Source of the DNA: Nipponacmea schrenckii
Lineage: Eukaryota; Mollusca; Gastropoda; Lottiidae
Assembly (NCBI GenBank): GCA_030562195.1
Contig: CM060202.1
Coordinates: 682,001-746,000 of the forward strand
Direction of reading: 5' to 3'
DNA length: 64,000 bases
Below the pieces are notes generated by a model, which saw only the letters and a program-made list of their open reading frames with translations, was not told where the DNA came from and searched no databases. Made by a program: the position numbers and the translations under genes. Of this stretch, positions 11,693 through 23,340 are shown in pieces. Position 1 is the first letter of the stretch, and each line of letters begins with the position of its first letter.

Positions 11693-13884
11693 AACTAGAG
11701 CCGTACGCCTAACGGCACTGAAGCAGTGCGTTCCATCCAGGGATTCGTTCGTTAAGCAAAAGACAAAAAGGGTTTATTAAAATAAAAAAAATGTGCATCA
11801 GAAATGGATTTTGATTTCATAACAAACGCTCTCATACCCTCTTTTCCCCCTTTCCCCTCTTTGCCCCTCCCAATCCTTAGGCCTCATCATCAATTAAGAT
11901 AGATAATTAGTTAAAATCATAATAAAAATGGATAGAGGGTCGTTTAATCTAAAAAAGATATCCGGATCGCCGAAACTCATATTTGTAAATCGCCCAAACG
12001 TAGAGAATAATACCCAATACAATGTAGATTGTTTTATATATTACATTCGCAATTTTCAGATGGTGATGAAACCAAAAGTAGATATCGTAAAAAAAATATA
12101 TATATAGCATTGGATAGACAATGTCGAAGTTATATACAAATCGAAAGGTCACTAATGGTTCAAGTTGTCTTAAGTCACAAGGGTATAACATTATAGCGCG
12201 GCCTAACATTTTAAAATTTATATTGAATAGAGTTTCGTCCCTTAGACCATTATTCCAGTCAACTGTATATTATTGTTGCATAACTATAAGAGATACAAGG
12301 TTGTAATTTCGTTCCAAATATTCAATATTTACATCACCCACAACAGGAAAAACATATATAACAACTTTGAATCATTTTAACTGGATGTAGAACGATTAAA
12401 TTAAAAAATAATTTCAGATCGCTGAAACTTATATCTTGTAGGTCGCCCAAATGCAACACATAAAACAGATTGTTTTATAGGGAAAATTTGCAATTTTCAA
12501 ATGGCGATAAAAGCGGAAGTATACATCTTACAATAAAGCTTTATATATCATTGGATAGAACTTCTCGAGAGCTATCATATTTGTACAGGTCAAAAATTCG
12601 TCAAAGGTCAACGTCACAATATACGACCCTTCAAAGTTATTCAAAAATTTTAATCGTTAAAAAATCAAAATCAAAATCAAAATTCAAAATTCGGTTTCCA
12701 TATATATTTCGGCAATCGGTTATAGATTCTATATACATCAAAATAACACAAATCGAATTATCCCCCGAGACCCTATTTCGATTTAAAGAAAAACACGCAC
12801 AGTTAGTATAGAAGAAATTACAAAAGTTTGAAATTTTTAAACGCGCAATTTTTAATAAAATACCAAGTTTGATATATTAATGGGAAGATGAGATTAAGCG
12901 TAAAAGGAATATGCAAGAAATTCTGTCCTATGTAAATTAGGTCACGTGATAGAGCTCTTTAAAGTTAAAATTTGTGATTTTCAATTGGCTGCAAAACCGG
13001 AAGTGAACATCGGACAACAAAAGTGAAGATACCATTGGGCAGATTTAATCAAGAGCAATAACTTTTGTTCAAGTCACAAGGTCACCAGAGGTCAATATGG
13101 CGAAATATGACCTTTAAAAGTTTTGACTATTACTGAAAAATTTCAACCGGAAATAAAGGAAAAGCAAAGTCGAAATTCAAAAATCCCTTCGCATACTTTT
13201 TTGCGCAATCGATTGATGTTTGCAGAAACCCGAAAATTATGCAAATTTAATTTAAACCTGCGATTGAATTTTTAGTTTTACAACAATTAGACATATCAAA
13301 ATGGCGGCTAATCCGTTACTTCCGGTTCGGATTTTTCAAATTTAACATCATTAAATGAACAATTCTAGCTTATTGCAAAAGACATTTTTCAAATATTTTC
13401 AGTATTTCGGAAGTGCAAATTTCAACTTTAAGAGCAAATAACCTTAAAACCGGAAGTTATATCAAAATTTTGAAAATTTATTATAGTTCGCAATCAAAAT
13501 GTATATATATCTGAAAACTTTCAGATCGATCGAAATAAAAATGTAGAAGTTGAAAAAATGCAAAAATTAAAATTAAAAAAGTCAGCGACAAAGTTAAAAA
13601 TTTGGAAAGTTTGAAAGTGCTATCTTTTTAACAAAGATTAAAAGTAATAAACCAAAAAAACGCAATCCACATTGATTAAAAACTAGCTTCGCTAATGAGA
13701 AAAAACCTAAAGTTTGAAATAGCGTCGTACGTCATTTCCGGTTGGACAAAATGACGTGAAAATGTATTAATATGATCTAGTTTCGCGACATTTGCGGGAG
13801 AAATGTTGACAGTTTGTACGTGGCACATGTAGTTTTGGCTGGGCGCTCTGAGCGGAATTCGAAAAAAAAAAAAAAAAAAAAAAA
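11693..13884 (+). repeat. non-coding interspersed repeat, copy 4
   Basis: The head ACTAGAGCCGTACGCC and the empty TTAA site match copy 3. The body parallels copy 1 from 706 to at least 2,300, with CCGGAAGTGAACATCGG and a CAAAATGGCGGCTAATCCG block. It ends with GGCTGGGCGCTCTGAGCGGAATTCG and an A-run at about 13,862-13,884. The next ACATTTCGAAAACAAAGCAGTG is cut by another repeat. Confidence 0.7.
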
Positions 13885-13904
13885 CATTTCGAAAACAAAG
13901 CAGT

Positions 13905-14500
13905 GGTCTTGTCTCACATTCAGCCCATGGGGCTATACATTGGAAAAAAAAGAAAAAAAAAAAGAAAAAGATCGAAAATACATAATATCTCAATATACAA
14001 TTCGTCTAAAATATTAAAAATACACAAGTACATGTGTATCAAATGGACAGATCTATGTTCCGGCGATCAAGTACATGACCACAAAATAAATATACAATAC
14101 TCCACGTACAATTTGTTTAAAAATACACAAGTACATGTGCATGAAATGGACAGATTTTCAACCTACAATTTGTTTATAAAATGGATTTAATATGTAGTTG
14201 CCGTGGCCATGCACACGACCGCAAAACGTACAATTAGTTTTAAAATACACAATTACATGTGTAAATAATGGGCAGATTTATCTTCCGGCGATCAAGTACA
14301 TGACAGCAAAAACCATATATCATTTCAACGTACAATTAATTTTAAAATACACAAGTACATGTGTATAAAATGGACAGATTCATCTTTCTGCGATCAAGTA
14401 CATGACCACAAAAACCAAGGAATAGACAAGTACATCTGAAAGAGACGATCAGACATCAAAACATACATATAAAAAAAAGAAAAAAAAAAGTAGGATTTGT
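13905..14500 (-). mobile_element. retroposon tail family, copy 1, with about 120-bp subrepeats
   Basis: Related copies lie at 23,717-23,957 (opposite strand) and 26,040-26,700. The shared core is CTCACATTCAGCCCATGGGG, a purine run, ATCGAAAATACATAATATC and then three to four subrepeats with ACATGTG, TGGACAGAT and CGGCGATCAAGTACATGAC. In the 23.7-kb copy the unit ends ATGTAAAATAAAGAG then (TTA)n, a retroposon-like 3' end, so sense is the minus strand here. No protein is encoded. Confidence 0.6.
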
Positions 14501-14760
14501 CCATGCTCAAGACCAGCTTTAAGGATGTTTACTCATCCCCCGACAATAATAATTTATATTTTCAAAATGGTTCAAGTTAGGCCAAAATAGAATTGTTGGT
14601 GGTGATATACCTGTGAGAAAGGGAAAAATAAAATTAATAAATTACTTAAATCATTAAATCATGGAGAAAAACAATTGTTAAGATAGCCATCAGCAAGTAA
14701 GTCTATAGTTGGTGAAAAGAATACCTGTGTAACAAGAAGTATGCTTATGTTAATTACCAA
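14501..14760. other. no gene recognised; probable LINE 3' flank
   Basis: AT-rich sequence between the retroposon and the first recognisable minus-strand LINE codons. It probably contains the 3' untranslated tail of the LINE to its right. No motif was identified. Confidence 0.4.
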
Positions 14761-15655
14761 GAATCATCCTTCGAAAAGTCTTAAAATCTGATGCTGATTT
14801 AAAATTTTTCGTCTAGACCATTCCATAAAATTGACCCTTTGTATTTAATACTTTGTTTAATCAAATTGATTCTTGGTTTTTGCACCACAAGTTTTGAATT
14901 TATGCTAGAATAAGGCGTCTGTTTATAGTTAGGCTTGAAAGGTAGGAAGGTGACAAGTTGTTCAGAGTTTTATACATAAATTTATACGAATTAAAATTAT
15001 GCCTGGTTTTAATGTAAAAAATATTAAGCCTTTTAAGATTCAGTGACAAATCAGTATTATACTTAGAACCAAGGATTAATTTAAAAGCAATTTTTTGTTG
15101 CCTGTGTAAAATATCAGCCGATGCAATGTCGTGCGAATCCCAAATAGTTGAACAATAATCCAAATATGGTTTAAAGTGACATTTATAAAAAATAGATCTA
15201 TATTACGATTCGACAAGTAACAATTTATGAAGGTTATTAATGCATTCGAAAAATTGTATAGTTTTAGTTTTTCAATTATTATCTCATGGGAAATCAAATC
15301 AAATGCTTTTGTAAAATCAAAGAACATAGAACCAACCATAAGATTATTATTTACTGCATCATAAACGTTTTCAATTATGTTAGTCAGAGCTGTTTGACAA
15401 GAACTATTAGACCTAAAACCAGATTGGTGCGAATACAGTAACTTATTATTATAAGAAATTATTTATATGTTTTGAATAATGTCTTACAAGTGGTTTAGAT
15501 ACACTAGAAATACAGAAATCTATAATTATTAGGATCAGATTTAGCGCCGGATTTATACAGTGGTAAAACTTTTGCTTCTTCGAATTTATCAGGAAATATA
15601 TTTGCATCAATGCATAAATTATATATATGTGTCAAAGGGCCACTTAATTTTTTGG
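14761..15655 (-). pseudogene. decayed LINE reverse transcriptase (CR1/RTE-like), catalytic core deleted
   Basis: Minus-strand codons from 15,655 downward read in order: KLSGPLTHIYN, FPDKFEEAKVLPLYKSG, DPNNYR, SGFRSNSSCQTAL, FFDFTKAFDLISH and YLSNRN. These are reverse transcriptase motifs 0-3 of APE-type LINEs. At about 15,185 the sequence jumps to PYLDYCSTIWDS and runs on through KYKGSILWNG near 14,830, the typical C-terminal region. The segment that should carry GVPQGS and YADD is missing, so this is an internally deleted copy. Several frameshifts are present. Confidence 0.75.
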
Positions 15656-15790
15656 ATCCCATCATTGATAGCCGACCCTTTCGGATAGCTTAAATCTAAA
15701 ATTATTCGTCGGGTATCACCCTGTTTCGGTACTGTGTTTATAGGAGATACAAAACCTTGTTTGTCAAAGGGGTTTTTGTCGAAAGGATGC
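15656..15790 (-). pseudogene. DIRS-like reverse transcriptase fragment
   Basis: The minus strand reads NPFDKQGFVSPINTVPKQG, then DTRRIILDLSYPKG and SAINDGI. This pattern (S-P-x-x-x-V-P-K, then R-x-I-x-D-L-S-x-P-x-G, then N-D-G-I) is typical of the N-terminal reverse transcriptase motifs of DIRS-type tyrosine-recombinase elements. It ends abruptly at the junction with the LINE fragment at about 15,656. No other domain is visible. Confidence 0.5.
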
Positions 15791-16189
15791 AGACCGGTGT
15801 TTCTTGTTAGCTATTTCACATAAATATGGTTTAAACGAGTTTGAATAGCGCATAATGTTATAATAATGTAATTTTTCGTAATTTAAACGATCTTCATTCT
15901 ATTATTGGAGAAATTGATCATCAATCCGTTGTTTCAGATAATTATTATTTGGTAACACGTGGAATTGATTATGCCAGTGTTCGCTTAGACCTAGATTGTC
16001 CAGTAAGGATTTTTGTAAGGAAAAAAGCACCACCTAGTGACCGCGTGGGCAAGACGTGTTTGGAAGGCAGGTCTTAAAAAAATCGTAAAATATGCTGATT
16101 TTCCTGCCCACCGTTATCTCTTGCCCCCGGTGTAACCTATTAGCATAATATGCAGCATTAGAAGCCGTACAGAAGCTTTCCAGGTACTA
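15791..16189 (-). other. unassigned, possibly more of the DIRS-like element
   Basis: The minus strand has an open stretch around 15,905-16,010 (LGLSEHWHNQFHVLPNNN) and another around 15,800-15,890 in a compatible order upstream of the DIRS-like motifs, separated by stops. The plus strand is also open in part, so the coding assignment is uncertain. The last about 150 bp may be the 5' UTR of LINE-A. Confidence 0.25.
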
Positions 16190-16193
16190 AATT

Positions 16194-16939
16194 ATGTCAA
16201 ATTTATCACAGATGCCAAAATCAAGTTTGTCCTCAACTCAAACACGCAGTATGGCTACCAGGGGAGGCAACTCCACTGAGAAAGAAATGTACACTTACAA
16301 AGATGAATTGCTTGCTGAGATGAATTAAAAACCATGCTGGAGGCCCAAACTGGTATATTTAGGGATTTAACTGACAAAATTGATGGCATCCATACCAAGC
16401 TAGATGGTAGATTAAGTGTTCTAGAAGAGGAAAATAAACTCTTAAAAACGAAACTGGGTTTTATAGAAGGAAGATTGGTCAAATCTGAGACTTCTGATAG
16501 GCGTAAGAATGTCATCTGTCATGGTTTGGAAGGTAAAAACCCAGAAAACAGAGAGGACAGACTTCAGGTAGTCAAAACTTTTCTTAAAGACTCACTCAAT
16601 ATAGCAGACGATACTATCGATAACATAGACACTGTATACAGACTAGGTCAAGGCCACAAGAAGCCTATGATGGTTCGATTTATATCCCAGTCATCCAGAG
16701 ACACAGTATTGTATTCTGCACGCGACAAACTTGCTACAAATAAAAACTACTACGTTGGTGAAGATCTGTCACCTGAAGTTCGGTCAACAAGGAAGAAACT
16801 GGTGCCTTTTCTACAAAATGCTAGAGAACAGGGGAAAAAGGTCAGCTTTAGACAGGAGAAGTTGATGATTGATGGGATTCTTTTCAAATACATTCCAGAA
16901 CTTGACGACATACAACGCATAGCTGATCCACCTAAATGA
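16194..16939 (+). pseudogene. LINE-A ORF1: coiled coil plus RRM RNA-binding protein, one frameshift
   Basis: Translation from ATG 16,194 gives about 43 residues (MSNLSQMPKSSLSS...) and then stops near 16,325. The frame entered at 16,334 continues for 201 aa, so one base was probably lost in between. The downstream part has a heptad-like stretch (KIDGIHTKLDGRLSVLEEE), then RRKNVICHGLE at about residues 56-66, an RRM-like fold region, and a C-terminal domain ending IADPPK. This is the ORF1p layout of L1-like and other LINEs: trimeric coiled coil, RRM and CTD that package the element RNA. The stop is TGA at 16,937, directly in frame with ORF2. Confidence 0.75.
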
Positions 16940-19536
16940 CTCGCAACAAACCAAGATACACAAGTGAGCCTCTCAAACTTTCCTCAAACTTTAAAAATTA
17001 TTTCTTGGAACATTGAGAGTTTGAATAGTAAACTAAAGAATGTGTCGTTTCAACTACCTAGCATACTAAACAAATACGATGCAATATGTTTCCAAGAAAC
17101 CTTTCAATCCCATGAGAATCAATATGACAACTTAGCACCAGACTTTAAAATGTTTAGTGATTTTAGACAGAATACTCTATTTTCCAGAGCTTCGAGGGGT
17201 GTCTTGGTAATGGTAAACAACAATTTGGTGGAAAAATTTAAAGTGACTCGTTTGTTACCAAACTATAAAGATATGGTGTGGTTGGATTTCAGTGGTCTAA
17301 AAGATGGTCTACATCACCATGTAATAGTTGGCAATGTTTATTTACCTCCAGATGGCTCTCTCTTGTATGAAGATAAGCCTACAGAAAATGGAACAGACAT
17401 CATGGACTCAGCTCTATATGACGTAGGTGAGATGTACAATATGTTACACGTGGATATTATTATTGTAGGCGACTTAAATGCACGTACTGCAACTTTGAGT
17501 GACTTCTCGACTGGTGATAGATTTAATGATGGCTTACATGGCTTGTTGGAAAGCTCATACCAGGACGACATTAATATACCATTAAGACGAAACAAGGACC
17601 CCAAAACAAACAAATTTGGGAAATCTTTAGTAGATGTATGTGCCACAAATAATCTTCTTATTGCAAATGGCCGATCTAAAGGCGACGAGAATGGGGAATG
17701 TACCTATATCTGCCCCACAGGTGCAAGCTTAATAGACTATGTTATTGTATCTGCCCCCCTGCTACCTAATGTCCTTGAGTTAAATGTGCTCAGTCTGGAT
17801 GTATCAAAACATTTCCCAATTGAGTGTGAAATCAGACTATCACTGCCAGAAAAAATTCCTTTACAAACCATGGCACCAGGTATTAGTTACAAGAAGTATA
17901 AGTGGAAGATAAACAATATTTCTTTATTTAAGAGCTGTGTCGAAGATATAAACTTAAAACTAGATGAAATTTTTCAATTGGTGGAAGTGGATGTAAACTC
18001 TGCGACAGAATTGTTGGAACTAGAACTACAGCGGCTTGGAAACCAATCCCTTATGCTGTGCCAGAAATCTGCGAAGGTTTCGCAACCAAAATGGTTCGAT
18101 CAGAATTGTGCTACGTTAAAATCTTCAAAAAACACCCTTCTTAACAGATTTAGAACCACAGGGGAAGCTAGTGTCCTAGAAGATTACTTATGTGCCAAAA
18201 GTGATTTTAAATCAGTGTGTGAAGAAAAAAAGAAAGACTACAAATCTGAAATACAAAATCAGTTAGTTGAGTTCAGCTGCCAAAAAGATATGTCAAAATT
18301 TTGGGGGCTTTTCAAACAGTTTATTAGCAAAGGCAAATTCTCAGACCCTAATATTTCACTTGATGAGTGGTACAATCACTTTAATGAGCTTCTGAACCCA
18401 ATTACTGATAATGTTAACTCTACATTTTCTGATAGTGTTTTGTTGAGCCTCCAAGAGCATGAGATGCATTGTAATTCTTGTACTGAAAATAATTTATGGA
18501 TTAATGATCCAATTTCTCTTAACGAAATTGAAAGCGCAATTTGCAACTTGAAAAACTCAAAGGCACCAGGAATTGACGGCATACCTGGAGAATTCTTTGA
18601 GGAATTGTCTCATACTTTGTTGCCCATCTTGTTTAAATTGTTTAATGCAATATTTTCTAAAGGTCAGTTTCCAGAAGCATGGACTGAAAGTATAATTATT
18701 CCACTTTATAAATCAGGTGACACTAAAAAGGTAGATAATTACCGTGGTATCTCTCTACTCAATATTGTAAGTAAGATATTTCTGTCCATTCTAAGCAAAA
18801 GGTTGTCTGATTGGTCGGATAATGAAAAACTTGTCCCGGAAGAACAGGCCGGCTTCAGAAAAGGTTACTCCACAATAGACAACATTTTTGTTTTAAATAG
18901 CATTGTGCAGAAGTACTTACGTAAAAAGGGAGGCAAATTCTATTGTGATTTCATTGATTTCTCTAAAGCGTTCGACAGAGTCAATAGATCAAAGCTTTTA
19001 TACTTACTATTGGAATCTAATTTACATGGTTCTATGTTTAATATACTAAAAAGCCTATATGAAACTGTTAAGTGTAGAATTAGGTCAAATGATAAGTTGT
19101 CAGATAGTTTTAATTGCATGGCAGGCCTTAGACAAGGCTGTATCTTAAGCCCCTGGCTTTTTGCAGTTTATATAACGGAGCTGGTAGAAAAAATCAGATC
19201 ATCTGACGGTACAGGCATTTTTGTAGAAGAATGTATAGAAGACATTTTCTTGCTTCTTTTTGCAGATGACCTGGCGTTGCTAGCAGACTCAGTTCATGAA
19301 CTTCAAAAACGTTTAAATATTTTAGAACAATATTGTGAATCTTATGACATGTCTGTAAATCTTGTGAAGTCCAAGATAATTGTTTTTAAGAAGGGAGGTA
19401 ATCTTTCAAAACATTAGAAATGGTTTTATCAGGGAAAACGTGTTGAGTGTGTAAACTATTATAAGTATCTAGGTATTATATTTTCATGTAAACTTAACTG
19501 GAATGAGTGTTGTAAAGCCTTAGCACAGCAAAGCAC
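16940..19536 (+). pseudogene. LINE-A ORF2 N-terminal part: APE endonuclease and reverse transcriptase
   Basis: The frame is open from the codon after the ORF1 TGA. The endonuclease has SWNIESL, CFQETF, VGDLNAR and DYVIVS, but the usual S-D-H triplet reads SKHFP, so the catalytic Asp is replaced although His remains. The reverse transcriptase has SKAPGIDGIPGEF, NYRGISLL, EQAGFRKGYST, DFSKAFDRV, GLRQGCILSPWLF and the active site LFADDLALLAD (about 19,257-19,289). TAG at 19,415-19,417 interrupts the frame; after it the same frame continues (YYKYLGIIFS) to the Harbinger insertion. The first ATG of this frame is only at 17,150, inside the endonuclease. The product would nick DNA and reverse-transcribe the element RNA. 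Confidence 0.85.
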
Positions 19537-20337
19537 TAAGGCCCATATTCTCGAAGGGTGATTAAGACTAGTCATCAATTTAATCTCAGACTAAATTGAA
19601 CATGGTATTCTCAAACATTGACTAAATTTTAGACTGAGATTAAATTAAACAGGGATCAGCCTAATCTGACTGATAGTCAGCGTTCGGGAATACGACAAAA
19701 TTTGATATTCTCGAAAGCTGACTAATTATTAAACCATGATTAATTAAATCGATGATTTTCTTAATCCGCACTTTAATCGGAAGTCTTGAATGTGATATTC
19801 TCAAACATTGACTAACATTTAATCTAGGCCTAAATCAGGTCAAAATTTAGTCCATGAAGGGGGGTAGTTTAAAGTGTGATTAAGGCAGCAAAAGGATAGG
19901 AAGAAAAAAAAAATTTAATCAAATTTTCTTTTTTTGGACAAAAATTAATAAATAACAATGACAAAACAATTCAACTGAAAGAAATAAATAAACATGGATC
20001 ACATTCTCTAATGTGCTTGTATAAGTTTATATTTTAATACATTATTAGAAGCCATTCATACCCTTCAAAACCCCACATCTTTTTCAAGAATTTAAAGAAA
20101 AGAATAACTAAAATGAAATATGTTAACTATGCATAGGAGAATGTCTTGCAAGGAAAATACAATTTATCATTGAAAAGAGTATACAATATACAAATGATTT
20201 TTGCTCTTATTTAGTATTTATATGTAAGAAACCTAAATGTTATTTTTTAAAGCCATTCAAATTTAAAATATACAATATTTCATCAACTTATGAATCTTAC
20301 TCCTAATTCCAAAAATAAAATCTTTAGATTTTGGTTT

Positions 20338-21402
20338 TTAATGTATATTGTTGAAATGATTATCAATGAGATTTCTTCGCACTAATAAACCTGCCAAATT
20401 TCTTACGTTATTCTCGTTGTCATTAAGATAATTGTCGTTTTCTTCATTTGCGTCCAAATTGTCATCAGGATCTAGCTCATTCAATTCAAGTGCAATATTT
20501 TGTAAAACTGCTAGGGCAACGATTACTATATATGCTGTTTCAAGTTTTGTATTTATACCCATTTTAAGTACAGGAAATCTACGTTTCCAAATCCCAAATA
20601 AACGCTCTACGACTCCCCTTGTTTTTACATGACTTTTGTTATAACGCTTTTCCGATCTTGTTACTGGATTTGCTAAAGGAGTCATTAAGTATGAGAGGCA
20701 TGCATAGCCTTGGTCGCCAATTAACATACCAGAAATTTCATTATTATCAAATTGTTCTTTTATTCTACATTCATTGAAGATTCTGCTATCGTGGGCACTT
20801 CCTGGCCATCTTGCTACTATATTTAAGATTTTACCACTACTATCGCAAATTACTTGTGTATTTATGGAAAAAAAATTCTTCCTGTTGATGAAACGTGCTG
20901 GATCGTCTCCACCAGGATTGGAAATTTTAATGTGTGTTCCATCTATAGCTCCCACAATGTTAGGAAATTGATCTATTTCAAAAAAGTTTGCTTTAGCTTT
21001 TCTTATGCTTCGTGGATCATTTGAAAAATTTATGTAAGTGGGTCTGAGTTCTGCCAATAAGATAGACACTTTCTTAATAGTTTTGCTCACCGTTGGTTGG
21101 GAAACAGTATTTAGATCACCTACATTAATTTGAAAAGTACCAGAAGCAAAGTATCTAAGAGCAATGAATACTTGAAGCTCAGAAGGTAAAGCATTACTAC
21201 GATTGGTTTGTCTTTTTAAATGATCTTTCAAAAGCTCGTGTATAAAGTTGACACCCTGTTTGGAAAATCTATATCTACACCTAAATTCCTCATCACTAAA
21301 TTTATCATATGGATTGATTCTGTCCCTAAAAACTCGTTCACGTCTTAATGCCCTTCTATAGTTATCTAGATTATTTAATCGAACCAGTGCCAGATATGCC
21401 AT
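20338..21402 (-). CDS. Harbinger transposase (DDE_Tnp_4 / HARBI1-like)
   Basis: A 354-aa single-exon protein, close to the usual length. The N-terminal half has a helical DNA-binding-like region (LNTVSQPTVSKTIKKV at about residues 97-112). The DDE catalytic domain has VGAIDGTHIKI (first Asp, about residue 153), SGMLIGDQGYACLSYLMTP (second Asp, about 228) and TRGVVERLFGIWKRRFPVL (Glu, about 266), so all three catalytic residues are present. It would cut and paste the element together with the Myb-like partner encoded upstream on the same strand. A poly-acidic Asn-rich tail follows. The first ATG was chosen because an in-frame stop lies just upstream and MAYLALVRL is a plausible start. Confidence 0.93.
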   Translation of the reverse strand: MAYLALVRLNNLDNYRRALRRERVFRDRINPYDKFSDEEFRCRYRFSKQGVNFIHELLKDHLKRQTNRSNALPSELQVFIALRYFASGTFQINVGDLNTVSQPTVSKTIKKVSILLAELRPTYINFSNDPRSIRKAKANFFEIDQFPNIVGAIDGTHIKISNPGGDDPARFINRKNFFSINTQVICDSSGKILNIVARWPGSAHDSRIFNECRIKEQFDNNEISGMLIGDQGYACLSYLMTPLANPVTRSEKRYNKSHVKTRGVVERLFGIWKRRFPVLKMGINTKLETAYIVIVALAVLQNIALELNELDPDDNLDANEENDNYLNDNENNVRNLAGLLVRRNLIDNHFNNIH

Positions 21403-21965
21403 ATTGACTTCTTAATCACAACAGTTCAAAAAAATTTATAAATACTTAAATAATATTTACTAATTAAATATCATCCTTTAAGGATGAATTAACCGTTACA
21501 AACTTAATATTTAAAAGGATATAGCAACCTTTCAATCGTTTTAAACTAACAATTTACTTCATGTTATTATTGACAAAAACTTAAACCTGAAACAAGAAAC
21601 AAATTAAACCTAGATAAATATTCAAAAATATTATTTTAAGGACAGTAAATGGATGATGATGTAGTAACTATAATGTCCGTTATATAACCTTTTATTATGA
21701 ATTCCACATTTAGTAATGTTCAGTCTTTTGAGCTTTAATCTAAATTATCTGAATGCAATAAATGAAAAATGAATTTCCAAAGATAATGGAGAAATAACTC
21801 ATTTACTAATATAAAGCTTGAAAATTAAAATGGTATGTTCATTTATAAATACATCTATCAGATTTGTAGGTGGAAATGATTTAAAATAATATCAAATTAA
21901 AATTTAAAAAATACAGATGTTTTGTTTGATACAAACATGCTGTAAAATGATTTTGTTATTCATAT
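21403..21965. other. Harbinger internal spacer
   Basis: AT-rich sequence between the two Harbinger genes, probably holding the transposase promoter (minus strand) and the 3' end of the Myb-like gene. No defined promoter motif was seen. Confidence 0.5.
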
Positions 21966-23340
21966 TCACTCAGAACTACATGTATTAAGTAATGCTAAAT
22001 ATGAAAAAGCATCTCCCTCTTTATCACATGTGGGTTTTGATGATGACATTTCATTCAACCTTGCTTCTGCAATTCTTTGATGCAAGCTTAAAAGCCTTAT
22101 TTTTGCTTCATGCTCTTTTTTAAGAATACTCATTTTTAAATTGTGTTCTTCTTGTGAAAGTAGTAGAATTGAGTTTTCTATATCCGGTGTTCTGGAGGTC
22201 ACAGGGGAATTATGTTTGATTTTTTTATTGCTGGCCTCTTCATGATATTTAGCTTTTCTTCTGGAAAAATAAAAATAAATTTTCATGCTAGGGATCAATT
22301 TCAGTTAAGAATATACAAAATTTTAGTTTTCAGACTGTAGTTTAGAAAATAGAACAGCTTAAGATTTAGTTTGAAATGTTTAAATCTTCCAACAAATATT
22401 GTTACCAAGCCTGATTTATGCATTGATGGTAGTAATGATTATTAAGGGACACAAATCAAGATTTTACAGACACCAATTAACTAATTAACATAACATAACT
22501 TTAGCATAATTTTCATTTTTAGTATTATGAAATATGATTTAAATAAAAGATCAAGCTTTGAGAATTATAATACAAAAAGTAACAATGAGTTGATGTAATG
22601 GTATATCCCTTATTAATGAAAGTGCAAATGGAAATGATTTTCCAAATGTTTCTCTTAATCTTATTGCAGATGATCATTAAATTTGTCATGAATTATAAAT
22701 TAATACATTTTTTGAGTTTAAACCTTATAGTTGAAAGGATTGTTTAAATCACTTACTTGGTTGATAGTTCTGTCTGTGGAGTTTCTGGAGTTGTATCATT
22801 TTCCATATTTCTATCCAATACAATTTCTGTCTGTTCATCATTACCATAAAGTTCACCATCTATATCTTTCTCTGCATCTAGATCTTCAACTGTACCAATT
22901 ATGCTGTAATTTTCTTCAGCTTCATCATTATTTCTTTCTGCATGTTGCAGGCCTACATCATCGTCATAAGGATTTGTGTACTGCTGAAATTCTTTTGGAA
23001 TCATATCCAAAATATGTCTCGTTAATTCAGACAATTCATCAGGTGCTTCTCCTCCCCCAGTCTTCTTACTTTCTCTTTTAAATTCTTGATATTCTTTCTT
23101 AGCGGCATCTTTTACTCGTTTCCACATCTCTTTGAGTCGTTTTATCTCTCTAAAACCATGAGCAGTAATGAATTTTTCATGAATTTGTCTCCAAATTGCC
23201 TCTTTCCTTTTGCTGGAATTACCATCTGTTTTTTTATCTTCTACTAGCTTAATATTTTCTTCTACTAGCTCCAAAAGGGTTTCTTTTTCATCATAACTCC
23301 AGTTAGAAGAGCGTTTTACCTTACCATCTTTTTTCTCCAT
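21966..23340 (-). CDS. Harbinger Myb/SANT-like protein, two exons
   Basis: Exon 1 is 23,340-22,757 and exon 2 is 22,260-21,966. The intron (22,756-22,261, 496 bp) has donor GTAAGT and acceptor TTTTTCCAG. Joined length is 879 nt, 293 codons with the stop, and the frame is preserved, which supports the splice model. Residues about 12-85 form a Myb/MADF-type trihelix (NWSYDEKETLLELVEE, IWRQIHEKF, LKEMWKRVKDAAKKEYQ). The middle is acidic. Exon 2 adds a basic segment (KRKAKYHEE) and a Leu-rich coiled coil (LKMSILKKEHEAKIRLLSL). In known Harbingers this partner binds the element ends and brings the transposase to the nucleus; here that is inferred from family and position. Confidence 0.85.

Noticed and set aside
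16964..16966. GTG at 16,964 as the start codon of LINE-A ORF2
   Set aside because: GTG starts are not normal in animals, and the frame is open upstream to the ORF1 stop.
22731..23081. 116-codon plus-strand frame rich in His, Leu and Tyr
   Set aside because: It is antisense to exon 1 of the Myb-like gene, which has a recognisable trihelix domain and consistent splicing.
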